Below are positions 27,723-39,000 of a stretch of DNA of 64,000 nucleotides, piece by piece. Position numbers and translations under genes: made by a program. Numbering within the stretch: position 1 is the first letter of the stretch; every line of letters begins with the position of its first letter. The DNA is from Clostridiales bacterium. Lineage in GTDB: Bacteria; Bacillota; Clostridia; Christensenellales; Borkfalkiaceae. The stretch spans positions 1 to 64,000 of the forward strand of contig SVIN01000004.1 in NCBI GenBank assembly GCA_015069495.1, in the 5' to 3' direction. The notes beneath the pieces were generated by a model. The model did not search any database and was not told the origin of the DNA. It saw only the letters and a list, made by a program, of their open reading frames with translations.

Positions 27723-29423
27723 ATGAAGAAAACCTTTGATAAAACAACGGCGAAAAAATGGCTGTGTCTTTTGTTGGCAACGATGACGTTGGCGGGGACT
27801 TGTTCGTGTAACGGCAAGGACAATTCCTCGTCCGTTGATGCGGGCAATTCGTCTGCTTCGGAAGCGCCCGAAACAGGCGAAACTAAGCCAAATTATACCT
27901 TGGATAGTTACGATTTTATCACCGTTTTTACGGATGGCGCAAAGAAGACGTTAAAGCGCTACAATGCACAGGTTCCTGCGGAAAACGGTCAAATCGTATA
28001 CGACGTATACAGCAACCTCGGCAATAGAAATTACTTGAAATTGAATTTAAGCACGAACGTGGATTTGGTTGGGTATATCAACTACTACAACAACGCGGAT
28101 AAAACGGTGACGCATTCGGAAAAATTCTTTGTAGAAGCGGACAGCACCGAATTTATCACCTTCCTCGATGCATTCCGCGCGGGTGCGTACGGTGCGTTTG
28201 AAAAGACGATCACGACCATCACGTTCCAAAACGTAGACGCGACCAAGGAAGGGGTGATGCGTTTTGATTCGGCAGAGATTTGCGACCGTAAAATTGTAAC
28301 CGACGAATACATGTACGTCAGCGATGGTTCGACCGTGGTGGGGACTTCCGCATATTACGGCGGTTGTATCACCTATCTTGAAAAGTTGGAACAAGACGTT
28401 GTAGAATACATGGACAGCGACGGTAACATTTGTATCGACCGTGACGTTGACCCTGATTCAGTTCCCCGTGTGACCAGCACGTCGGTAAACATGGTCAATA
28501 TCATGGATCTTGGCCGTGAAATTCAACCGTCCTATTATTCGGGCGTTAAAAAGGAAAACGGCTACGATCCTCAATACGATCCCGAAGACGTATACGATGG
28601 TTTGACGGGTTCTGAGCCCATTTACAATCCCATTCAATGCGGTGACTACGGCGGGCACAGCCCCCAAATCATTGATTACAATTATCAAAGCGATAGATTG
28701 TATATCAAGATGAAAGCGCAGGAATGGTTCTTCGGTTGTAACATTCAGGCGAATGGGTATATCGAAGTAACCTATTACTTTGATGAAAACGGCTCGTTGA
28801 TAGTCGACAATCGTTACACCGATTTCTCGCAATTCATCAACGAATACGAAGTGCCGATGCACATGCAGGAAACCCCCGCAACGTACATCGTATATCCTTT
28901 CAATTACTTCTACTGTGAAACCAAACAGGGTACGATTTTCGATGAAAAAGTCGGCGAACAAAACGGCAGAACACAGTCCAAGCATACCAAAAACCATGCG
29001 GTGACGGGGGATTATATTTACGACCTCAAAGCAAAAACCTTGAAAAACAGCTGGTGTGCGTTCGTAAACCAAAACAAATTCGGCGTAGGTATCTACATGC
29101 CCAATGCGGATAAGTATATTGCTTCCCGCGGTAGAAAATCTGTAAACTATTTCAGTGAAAAGGGCAACAGCCGTTATTACGAAGAGTTCTTCCAATTCAG
29201 CGAAGACGAATTGGTGCCTAGCTACGCGGTATTCAATTACAGCTATATCAACCCTTCGTTGGAACGCAGAATGATTCAGTTTGTGCCCCTTGAATATTCC
29301 TACGCGTTGTTCATTGGCGATACCGACGAAATGGGCGCGGCGTTTAACGACTTAAAAAAGAGCGGCAAATTGACCAATGCGCACTTGAATGATGATGCGA
29401 CTAGAGGCTGGCCTGATTTTTAA
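27723..29423 (+). CDS. Secreted lipoprotein of the sugar operon, unknown
   Basis: The 566-residue protein has a signal peptide and a weak lipobox around C27/C29 (L-A-G-T-C-S-C), then a Ser/Asn-rich linker. The remaining sequence is rich in Tyr, Asp and Asn, typical of exported glycan-binding proteins, but no family is recognised. It begins two bases after the previous stop and is 14 bases from the next start, so the genes are translationally packed. GGAGG in the end of the preceding gene is its ribosome binding site. Confidence 0.82.
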   Translation: MKKTFDKTTAKKWLCLLLATMTLAGTCSCNGKDNSSSVDAGNSSASEAPETGETKPNYTLDSYDFITVFTDGAKKTLKRYNAQVPAENGQIVYDVYSNLGNRNYLKLNLSTNVDLVGYINYYNNADKTVTHSEKFFVEADSTEFITFLDAFRAGAYGAFEKTITTITFQNVDATKEGVMRFDSAEICDRKIVTDEYMYVSDGSTVVGTSAYYGGCITYLEKLEQDVVEYMDSDGNICIDRDVDPDSVPRVTSTSVNMVNIMDLGREIQPSYYSGVKKENGYDPQYDPEDVYDGLTGSEPIYNPIQCGDYGGHSPQIIDYNYQSDRLYIKMKAQEWFFGCNIQANGYIEVTYYFDENGSLIVDNRYTDFSQFINEYEVPMHMQETPATYIVYPFNYFYCETKQGTIFDEKVGEQNGRTQSKHTKNHAVTGDYIYDLKAKTLKNSWCAFVNQNKFGVGIYMPNADKYIASRGRKSVNYFSEKGNSRYYEEFFQFSEDELVPSYAVFNYSYINPSLERRMIQFVPLEYSYALFIGDTDEMGAAFNDLKKSGKLTNAHLNDDATRGWPDF

Positions 29424-29437
29424 GGAGGGATAAAACA

Positions 29438-31705
29438 ATGAAGACGTTTAGAAAGATGATTGTGACAACGCTTTGTGCATCGTGCGCGGTTTGCGCAGGT
29501 GTTGCAACGGCGGAATGGAATGATATCAACGTGGCAAGCGCGGCGGTGGCAACCGAATACACCACCGTGGAAACCGCCATGATGATGAAGTTGGAAAACG
29601 TAAGCATAGACAACGGCAATTTCAATATCTACGTGACTTTACCTGAATATGATACGACCGTTACACAAGATTACGTAAGATACACGGACGTGAATTTGAC
29701 AAACGTATTTAACAATTTCGGGTTTTTCGACAGCGTAAAAATCGGGGAAAAGACCTTGCGTGAATTGGGTTGTACGGAATTTTGGGAAAATACGATTGCA
29801 TTTGGCGTAGGCGAACCCAAAAACGTTGTGAAATTGTATTTGCATGCAGACCCCGCTGTATGGACGGCGGCGGCACAAGCAGGGGAAGTTGTTTTTGGCG
29901 ACGAACAACCTGACGTGACGATTGCAAAAGGTACGATTATCCCTGGGTATACGTACTTGACGGGCGCAGAAGACGCCAAGATTTACAAGGCAAATCAAAC
30001 CTACGTAACCGAACGTATTACGCCTTTGACCTACAGCTACTATACCGCGGCGCAAACGCAGATTGATGGGGTGCGCTACGTACAACCGTACGATAATACG
30101 TACAATTGCGGGTATCTCGGCGTTTCCTTGGTTGGGGATGATTATGCAGCCAACGGAACGCAAAAAGAATTTATCCCTGCTTACCAAAATGCCTATGCAG
30201 GGGATTTGATTCCCGACAACTTTACCAAGAAAATTCTTGTCAACGGTGAAGCGGGCAAGGTAGGCACTTATGCCTTGGTTAACCTTGGCGAAAGAGGGAA
30301 AGGGTATTTCTCGTTTGTTATCCGTGTGCCTGAAGAAGAAATTGAAACGATTACCATCCCTAAAGGTACTTGTTTCCCTTCCTACCTCATGGAAACTTTC
30401 CGTTCCCTCAACAGCGGAAATTTCGTGTATTTTGGTTTTGCAACGACGGAAGACGTAACCCTTATGAAAACCACAAGCGGTGATTTCGTGGTCTTTGAAG
30501 GTTATGCGGATAAGAAAATTGCAGAATTGAACGCATACCGTGCAGGAAAGACGGAAACGGAATATTTCCAAACCGATTTGACGTTCATGGATACAACGGT
30601 AGAAACTGCGATTGTTGCGTTAAACCAAGCAACCAGCATTGCGGAAGTGGACGAGGCGTTCGATTTTGCAAAGTCGGAAATCGACGCTATTGAAACCAAG
30701 ACGGTTGTGATTGCAAATGCGAAGGCGGAATTGGAAGGCTACAAAGCAGACGTTTTCCGCGCAGAAGAAACGGCACAACGTACAGCGATTGTGGAATCGG
30801 CTTTCACAGCGATTGACAATGCCGTAAATGGAAATGCGGTAGAAACTGCGGTTTCGTCGGCAAAAACGCAAATCGACGCGTTGAAGACTGCGGCGCAGTA
30901 CGCCGATGAAGAATTGGCGGTGGAAAAGGCGGCGGCGAACGCGGAAATCAACGGATATCGCGCGGACGTTGTATACCTTGCGGAACAAGCGGCAGAACGC
31001 ACGGCGGCGGTCGAAGCGGGCTTGCAAGCAGTGGTAAACGCAACCACTTCGGAAGAAATTGCGCAAGCGGTTGCAGGCGTAAAAACGGCGGTAAACGCTT
31101 TGACGGCGAAGGCAACGATTGTGGATGCGGCGAAGGCGGAAGTGAGCGCATATAACGCGGATAAGGTATACCGTGAAGCGGAAGCAACGGCGCGCACTGC
31201 AGCGATTTCTACGGCAAATACAGCGTTGGATAACGCAGTAAGCCAAGCGGACGTAGACAATGCCATCGCAACGGCAATCGCAACGATTGACGCATTGAAG
31301 ACGGATATCGAATGGACGGAAGAAGAAAAAGCGGCGGCGGATGCTGTGTACGGCGAAGAAAAGAAAGCCGCTTTGACGACGATTAACGAACTCAAAGCCA
31401 CGGTCGTGTATGACGATTACACTGTTGAAAACCACGCAGTGATCAACGAGTTGTACCGCGCGGCAAAAGAAGGGGTAGAATACGCCTTGACGGCAGAAGC
31501 CATCAACGAAGCGGTGGAAACGTTTGAAACGGGTCTTGCGGCAGTGGCGAAGCTTAGCGAAGAAAAAACTCCAAGTGACTGCGTGTTGCCCGATGATTCG
31601 ATCGACAAAGAAAAGTCTGGCTGTAAATCCAGCGTAGGTCTTGCAAGTTTGGCGGTTTTGACGGCGCTTGGCGGGGTACTTATCCACAAGAAAAAAGAAA
31701 ATTGA
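29438..31705 (+). CDS. Cell-surface protein with FPSY module and coiled-coil repeats, C-terminal anchor
   Basis: The 755-residue protein has a signal peptide (cleavage near A-T-A-E, residue 25). Residues 30-350 include an unnamed beta module with K-G-T-C-F-P-S-Y that recurs in the giant protein at 33048. From about 355 to 690 come four to five helical repeats of about 75-80 residues (A-x-x-E-x-x-x-Y-K-A-D-V-x-R-A-E-E ... I-D-A-L-K), like FIVAR/ALF-type wall modules. It ends with a hydrophobic helix and K-K-K-E-N, an anchor without LPXTG. GGAGG lies eight bases before the start. Confidence 0.85.
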   Translation: MKTFRKMIVTTLCASCAVCAGVATAEWNDINVASAAVATEYTTVETAMMMKLENVSIDNGNFNIYVTLPEYDTTVTQDYVRYTDVNLTNVFNNFGFFDSVKIGEKTLRELGCTEFWENTIAFGVGEPKNVVKLYLHADPAVWTAAAQAGEVVFGDEQPDVTIAKGTIIPGYTYLTGAEDAKIYKANQTYVTERITPLTYSYYTAAQTQIDGVRYVQPYDNTYNCGYLGVSLVGDDYAANGTQKEFIPAYQNAYAGDLIPDNFTKKILVNGEAGKVGTYALVNLGERGKGYFSFVIRVPEEEIETITIPKGTCFPSYLMETFRSLNSGNFVYFGFATTEDVTLMKTTSGDFVVFEGYADKKIAELNAYRAGKTETEYFQTDLTFMDTTVETAIVALNQATSIAEVDEAFDFAKSEIDAIETKTVVIANAKAELEGYKADVFRAEETAQRTAIVESAFTAIDNAVNGNAVETAVSSAKTQIDALKTAAQYADEELAVEKAAANAEINGYRADVVYLAEQAAERTAAVEAGLQAVVNATTSEEIAQAVAGVKTAVNALTAKATIVDAAKAEVSAYNADKVYREAEATARTAAISTANTALDNAVSQADVDNAIATAIATIDALKTDIEWTEEEKAAADAVYGEEKKAALTTINELKATVVYDDYTVENHAVINELYRAAKEGVEYALTAEAINEAVETFETGLAAVAKLSEEKTPSDCVLPDDSIDKEKSGCKSSVGLASLAVLTALGGVLIHKKKEN

Positions 31706-31732
31706 CGGTTTGTAGAGAAAGAGAGTAAAAAA

Positions 31733-33007
31733 ATGAAAAAGATAAAGATTGCGGTTGTTGGGTATGGCAACCGAGGGCAAGTGTATGCGGATTATTCGTT
31801 GGACGAACCCAACGAAGTGGAAGTTGCCGCTGTCATTGACCCGAATGAATATAAACTGAGCGTAGCAAAGGCGAGATATCACATGACGGACGGACAGTTG
31901 TTCACGTCGTATGCGGATTTTGTGGCTTCTAATTTGGAAGTGGATATCGTGGTGAATGCAACGATGGAACAATACCATTATCAAACCGCGATGGAAATTT
32001 TACAATCCAAACGCCACATGTTGATTGAAAAGCCGATTGTGGCAAACAAAGAAGAACTCTTTGACATTCAACGCACGGCAAAGGAAAACGGTTGCATGGT
32101 GTTTGTGTGCCACGTGCTTCGTTACAGCCCGTTCTACAAGGCAATCAAAAATATCATTGCTGACGGAAATCTGGGGGAAATCACTTCCATGGAAATGAAC
32201 GAACACGTGTGGGTGCCTCATTTCGTCGGCAGTTACGGCAGGGGGAAATGGAACAAGGAAAGCGTGTGCGGAAGCCCGATCTTGCTTGCAAAATGCTGTC
32301 ATGACATGGACCTTATCTGTTGGTTAAACGGTGGAAATAAGCCTCGTAAAGTGGCTTGTTTCGGTCATCGAAAACAGTTTATAAAAGCCAATAAACCCGA
32401 GGGCGCGACCGAGTATTGTTTCGATTGCCCGCACGAAAAGGAATGTCCTTACAGCGCGGTGGCGATGCATTACGACCGCGATACGATGCCTTTTTTGACT
32501 TGGGACAGCTTAAACAAACCCTACAACGAAATCACCAAAGAGGAAAAGGAAGCATTCTTGCGCAAGGATATTTACGGGCAATGTATCTTTGATATCGACG
32601 GTGACGTAATGGACAGACAAAATCTGATTGTGGATTTCGACAACGGCGCAGTGGTAACCTTTACCCTTTCCTGCGGAACCTGCCGACCCGATCGTTATAT
32701 CCATATCGTGGGTACGAAAGGGGAAGTGGAAGGCAAGTTGGAAGAAAATAAGTTTGTTTTGCGCAGATACAACCGTGAAGTTTCCTACCGCGAAGAGATT
32801 GTGGACGTTAGCAAACAGATTGTGAACAACGTACAATACGGCGGTCACAGCGGCGGGGATTACGGGATTATGTACGACCTCGTGCGGTACTTAAACGGGG
32901 AAAGAAATTCGATGTCGATTACTCTGCTGGATGATTCGGTGGCGAGCCATTTGTTGGTATATGCCGCAGAAGAAAGCCGTAAAACCGAACGGTTCGTGAA
33001 ATTGTAA
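31733..33007 (+). CDS. Gfo/Idh/MocA-family oxidoreductase
   Basis: The 424-residue cytosolic enzyme has the NAD(P)-binding motif V-V-G-Y-G-N-R-G and the family signature E-K-P-I near residue 101. It carries a Cys cluster C229-x2-C232-x5-C238, seen in a subgroup of these enzymes and possibly metal binding. It lies between surface-protein genes of the sugar operon and probably acts on the imported sugar or a derivative. The substrate is unknown. The ribosome binding site is a GAGAG stretch. Confidence 0.93.
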   Translation: MKKIKIAVVGYGNRGQVYADYSLDEPNEVEVAAVIDPNEYKLSVAKARYHMTDGQLFTSYADFVASNLEVDIVVNATMEQYHYQTAMEILQSKRHMLIEKPIVANKEELFDIQRTAKENGCMVFVCHVLRYSPFYKAIKNIIADGNLGEITSMEMNEHVWVPHFVGSYGRGKWNKESVCGSPILLAKCCHDMDLICWLNGGNKPRKVACFGHRKQFIKANKPEGATEYCFDCPHEKECPYSAVAMHYDRDTMPFLTWDSLNKPYNEITKEEKEAFLRKDIYGQCIFDIDGDVMDRQNLIVDFDNGAVVTFTLSCGTCRPDRYIHIVGTKGEVEGKLEENKFVLRRYNREVSYREEIVDVSKQIVNNVQYGGHSGGDYGIMYDLVRYLNGERNSMSITLLDDSVASHLLVYAAEESRKTERFVKL

Positions 33008-33047
33008 ATTATTGGAAATCAATAAAAATAAAAAAAGGAGAAAAAAG

Positions 33048-36000
33048 ATGAGAAGGATGACAAGACGGTTCGCAGTTGTATTGCTCAGTGTTCTGATGTC
33101 GGTATTTACCTGCATTGGCATTGCGTTTAACCTGCCTACCAAAACAGCGAAAGCGGAAACCATACTCTCTACCAGCGGTTGGACGCTTGCGCATGAAGGG
33201 GATACCATGTTCCGTGTACAAAACGGTACCACGTATTGGACGACGGGCGAAGGTACCAACGTAACCCCCGAAGCGATCATGAAGAATACCGAATTGAACG
33301 GTAAAACGCTTACCCAAATCAACGCCGAAAAGCCCGGCGCGATTACGGTAACGATGCAACCCGCAGCCGCTCCAATCGGTAGCTTTTTCCGTGTAAACAT
33401 CAACACGGCAGTCGCAGGGTTCACCACCCAAGACGTAGGTACGGTGGTGGTAAGAGCAGGCTGGTCGCATAGCGATTCCAGCGGTACTTACACCTTGAAC
33501 AGCGATTTGTATTTCGCACGTAAACAAAACCACAGAAGCCAAAGCGATTTGTGGAAGTATATCCCCTTGGAAAACGTGGTGGATATCTCGGATATGATTT
33601 CCGTACAAGACCAAGGTGCGTTGTATACAAATTCCCGTACTATCTTGTTCAGTACGCAAAACACGAAAACGTGGGGCAATAGTCCCGCAACACCCAACGA
33701 AGCGGGCGGTGCGTTCCTCAATACTTTGTATATCAATGGTAAGAGCGTTAAGCAGTGGAACAATGAAGCAGAAGCCATGCTTGCAAACGGTGAAATCACC
33801 GATATTACCTTTGGTTCGGCGCAAGGCAACATTAAAAACGGTGTGCCTTACGCGCCTATCTTTGGTTTGAACAGTTATTCTGACACAGTCGGCAGTTACA
33901 TGCAGGTTACGATGCCTACGGCATATATCTCCAACGTAAGCTCGTTCAAGGTCGGCAAAGGGTTTGCGAACTTGACCGACGAGGGTATTTTGTATTATAA
34001 CTCGAAAGACGTTGAATACGTAAGATCGGGCGGTTCGTATATCAAGGTTGCTTCGTCGGTGGATATTTCCGATGCGTTCAAATTAGTTGCGCAGAATATT
34101 ACGGCAAGCAACGGTACGATGCTGTATTACTTACATACCGACAACGTGAAATATTGGACGCAACAATACGGCGAAGCTTCCATGGCTATCAATGAATACG
34201 AATGGAAGAACGTAGCGGATTCTGCTAAGCAAGGCGGCGCGGTACAAATGTCCTATTTAGCATTGAACGGCACGCCTTTGTACGATATCAACGCAAACGA
34301 CAACGGCGCATACGGCGCAACGCAGGGCAATATTGCAAGCGGCAGCAAATACGCGCCCATCCTCGCATTCTTGACTACGCAGGAAATGGGGAACGCCATT
34401 AAGATTCAAGTTCCTTCCGCATATCCTTCGGGAAGCGCAGGTTCGGAACACAAAACTTTGACCATCAAAAAAGGGTTCTTTGTTTTAGATACCGCAACCA
34501 ATATCAAGTACGAAGTTACGAGAGATATCCAATGGGATAAAGAAGACGGCGCTTGGGTTGAACATTATAACAAGATTGAAACCAACGTTACGATGGCGAC
34601 GATGTTCGGTTCGGCAACCGACGCGTTCGCAGGGATTGCGTTGGAAGGCTGTGATTATGACCTTGCACCTGGTACCTATGCAGGCGACGTACAAACGGCA
34701 AAGAGCTTTGCGCAAAGCGCAAACTTCCTTTCTCATATTTTAATTAACGATGCGCCTTTAGCGAAACCTGGCGAAGCGTTCTTGAACGTATGGGGCAACA
34801 AAGGTTACTTTACTTTCCGTCCCGGTAATAACACTGCGACGAAGATTACCATCTTGGCAGGCTGTCAATTCCCTACCTATAAGACGTTGGCTACGGGCGC
34901 GAAAGAAGTGTACGTAACGACCGAAGACGCGACGTTTGTCAAAGAAAACGGCGTTTGGGTACAAAAAGCAAACGGCTTGGAAGCAGGCGAATACGAAACG
35001 ACCATCACCAAAGTACAATACGGCAAGGGGGACAGCAACTGGATGATGTTTACCTTGTCGGATAAGGATTATCCCAATGCAGGTACCGATTACAATATCG
35101 CGGCTGACGCGAATAAAGTAGCGTCGTTGAACTTGTACGACAAAGTAGTGGTAGACGGTTACACCGTACGTTCGTTATTGACCAAGTATTCTATGACGGA
35201 ACCCCCGAAGGTAAACCTTTACGTAGAGGATTGCTTCGCGTTCCGTATCCCCGGTCAAGCAATCGGCTTGAACGGCGCGCAGACGGTTACCGTAAAAGCG
35301 GGCGCGCAATTCCCTTCGTATGAATACGTTGTGAATGGTGTGGAAGCGTATTACGTGCTTGAAGAAGACGTTACCTTTGTGAACGTAGGCGGTACGTGGG
35401 CGCAACAATACAAGGTAACTTACATGGCAGACGGTGAATTGGTTGGCGAATCGACCTACGTTTACAGCAAAGGTGAAACCCCCATCGCACCCGCAGTACC
35501 TGAAAAAGAAGGGTACAGAGGCGCGTGGGAAGCTTACACCGTAGGCAGTTCGGCAAATATTACGGTACATGCCGTATATACCGCAAAACCGATTTCAAAA
35601 GGCACGACGGGCTTAAAGGAAATGAAACGTATCGACAACACCTCGAACATTCTCGTTATCAACCCCACCGTCAGCGATTATCCCAGCGATTACAACCTTG
35701 GTTTGGACGTATCGCACTTGCAGAAATTCAACTTGCTTGACTACGTCACCATCAATGGTCAAACCTTGCGTTCGATTGGCGTAAGTGGCATGGCAATCAA
35801 TAAATTCACCCGTTCTGGTTTGGGTCTTGAAGTGAACGGCCTTAGCAATTCGATGACGATTGTCATTCAAGAAGGCTGTGAAATTCCTTCCTACGAATTC
35901 TGGAAGAATCCCAACGGCACGACAAGCTGTTATACGATGGACAAAACTTATACCTGCGTATATTCGGCTGGCGGTGAATCGGCATTTGTAATCACCAGCG

Positions 36001-39000
36001 TATCCGATAAACAACCCGTAGAATTTGCAGACAATTATATTCTTTCCGATTTGAGTAAAGTCGGTTATGATAAGACGGCTTGCTTTACAGACGGTTACGA
36101 AACGTTGACCAATGCGGAAGGCGAAGCGGCTTACCGTTACGGTTACATGGGTTCGAAGTCCTTCACCTTATCCTTTGATTTGATGTTCACGGGCGCGACC
36201 TATTATGAAACCTTTAACGTAAACTTGGGTACGGAAGGTTATGAGGGTAATAAATATCACTTCGGTTGGCGTTTCTACCTTTTGCGCGGTAGCGAAGGTA
36301 ATACGGTTCCCGACCAATGTGTAGAATATTTCTCCAACACCAGTAGCTTCGCTGGCAACATTCCCAATTCTGCGAAAGCCGTAGGCAACAGCGCGTTTGT
36401 AGCAGGGCAAGTTTACAAAGTTACCATTGGGTATAAATTGGTAAACGAAAGCACGGGCGAAGTATTGGTTTACACCTCTATCAACGGCAACAGCAAGATG
36501 GACAGCTACGTGCTTGGCGGTGACTTTGTCAAGTTTGCGCCTTACGCAACCAGCTTGACAATGAATGCGATTACGGCAGGTACCGTAACCGTCGGCGATC
36601 CTGGTATGAATTTGAACAGCGCACCTTACAAGGTAACCCTTGACGGTGTTGGCGATATCTACACGGACGTATTGACTCTTCCTGCATTGAACGCAGCGGA
36701 TTACAATATCAACAACGGTGTGTTGATTGGTTGGACGACCGAACCTGCAAACGTAAAAGCAAGCAACCTTTACTACGTAGGTCAAACGTTTGATTTGACA
36801 AGCAATATGACCTTCTATCCCGTATGGATGGAATTCAGCATGCAGAGCGGTGCGGCAGTACGCGCAACGGCAGGTGCAAGCGGTTTGCGTTACACCGTAA
36901 ATATGGATAAGGCGCAATACCAAGCGTTTGTAAACAGCGGTATTCTTTTGGAAACGGGTACGATTTTGGCACCCACCGATTACTTGAAAGGTATCGAATT
37001 GACCCACGATCTCGGTGCAGGGAAGTACGCACAAAGCATAACCGATAAGTGGCAAATCGCAGGTCAGAGATACACGTCTGCGTTTACCAACATCAGCTAT
37101 GACCAGTACGGCAGATTCTTCTCGGCAAGAGGGTATCTCAAGATTCAATATGCAGACGGCGTGAAGTACGTATACACGGCTTACAACGCAGACGACCATT
37201 CGAGAAGTATCTATGGTGTTGCAACGGCAGCATACAAGGATATCTATTCGGATAACGCAGTGGTAAAATCCTACGTAAACGACGTGGCAGACCTTGTTGT
37301 TGACAATGGTTTGAACGTAAGCAAAGATGCAAACGCAGTCGGCGCATATAGCGTATCGGCTACGGTTTCTGGTAACACAGTAACGGTGAACGTTTCCAAC
37401 GGCAGTGTGAAGGCAGTTGTCCTCAACGGCGTTCGTTTGGTAATGGGCAAAGAAACCAGCGTGATGGTGAACAGTACGAAGTATATCGTCAGCGAATACA
37501 AGTTGAACAACGATGGTTTGCAGATGAGCTTTGTATTGACTCCTTACGGCGACCTCGGTGCGGATTACTACGTGGCAATGTTGCAGAAGTACGTTGACAG
37601 TGACGTATACACCGCAACCAACAAAGCGTACGTAAACAGCGTAGCAACCGACGCTATCAATCGTATCAAAAACGGCGCGCAAGGTACTTGGGCGGCAACC
37701 TATGCAGACGCATCGGCAACTTTGAAGCGTGTAAAGACTGCGGTAGAAGCGGAAGCAAACAACACGGGCGTGGCTTTGAAAACTCCCGTTTTGGCAAAAG
37801 GCAATGGTTATACCGTAACGTGGAACCCTATTGCGGATGCTGACTACTACACCGTATCCGACAGCAACGGTTATCGTGACGTCGTAGTGGTTATGGGCGG
37901 TGAGAAATTGGTATACAAGGCAGAAGTGGTTGGTAAACACAATATCACGGTTACCGCGCATTCCTACTTCGATACCTTCAATAGCAGTGCTGCTTCCAAC
38001 CAAGTATCGACCCCCGAAGTAAAACCTGTATTTACCTATAAATCCATGTTGGATGGCTTGTACAAGTTCAGCTCTTCGCAGATGTCCACGATGGGCATTT
38101 CCACGACGGGTTGCTACTATGACAGCAACGATAAGAAATATTTCGTATACTACAACAAAGACCTTGGTTGGACCCCTTATCCTTCGCAGGCGACCGATTG
38201 GACTTCTCCTGAAGAATTCCCCGCGCACGCGCAGAGATTGAAAGATATGGGTAACAACATCATCTTGCTTGCATACGATACGGAAGGTATGTACGGTAAG
38301 AATGATACGTGGGCAAACAGCCGTATGAAATACGTCATGGATACCGCTTGGAGCATGGGTATGAAAGTCCTCGTTTGCGACCAAGTATTCTATGATTTCT
38401 CCATGAGCGACGGTTCCAGCACGGCGGCAACCAGCGTTAATCAGGTAGCAACTGCAATTGCGAACCGTAACGGCTTCACCGAATACGTAACGCATCCTGC
38501 ATTCTACGGTTTCTCGTTGGACGACGAACCTTACGGCAAGTATATCAGTGCAATGAGCTATACCATCTCCGCATTGAATACGGCTTGTGAAAACTTGGGC
38601 GTAGATCCTTTCTTCCTTGCATGCTTGTTCCAAGCGCAAGGCGGTGAATTGGGTACGGAAATATATTTGAGCCAAAGCTCGCTTGAATCCTACTACAACA
38701 AGTGGTTGGCAATTGACGGTGTAGATAATTATCTCTACGTAGACATCTATACGCAACACGCAATGGATCAGCCTACCGACCGTTACAATACCTCGTTTGA
38801 AGTCATTTATGACAGCGATTATTTGGGCGGTAAGTACGAATTCCACCAAGCTATCACAGCGCACACGCAAAACGACGGCGTATTGCTTGAACAAGATTTG
38901 TACATGTCCTTGTTGTACGCAGCGGCGCACGACGTAGCGGGTTATTCGTGGTTCTGTTACTTCCCCATTACGGGTGAATTGGCTGGTTCCATGGTAGGTT

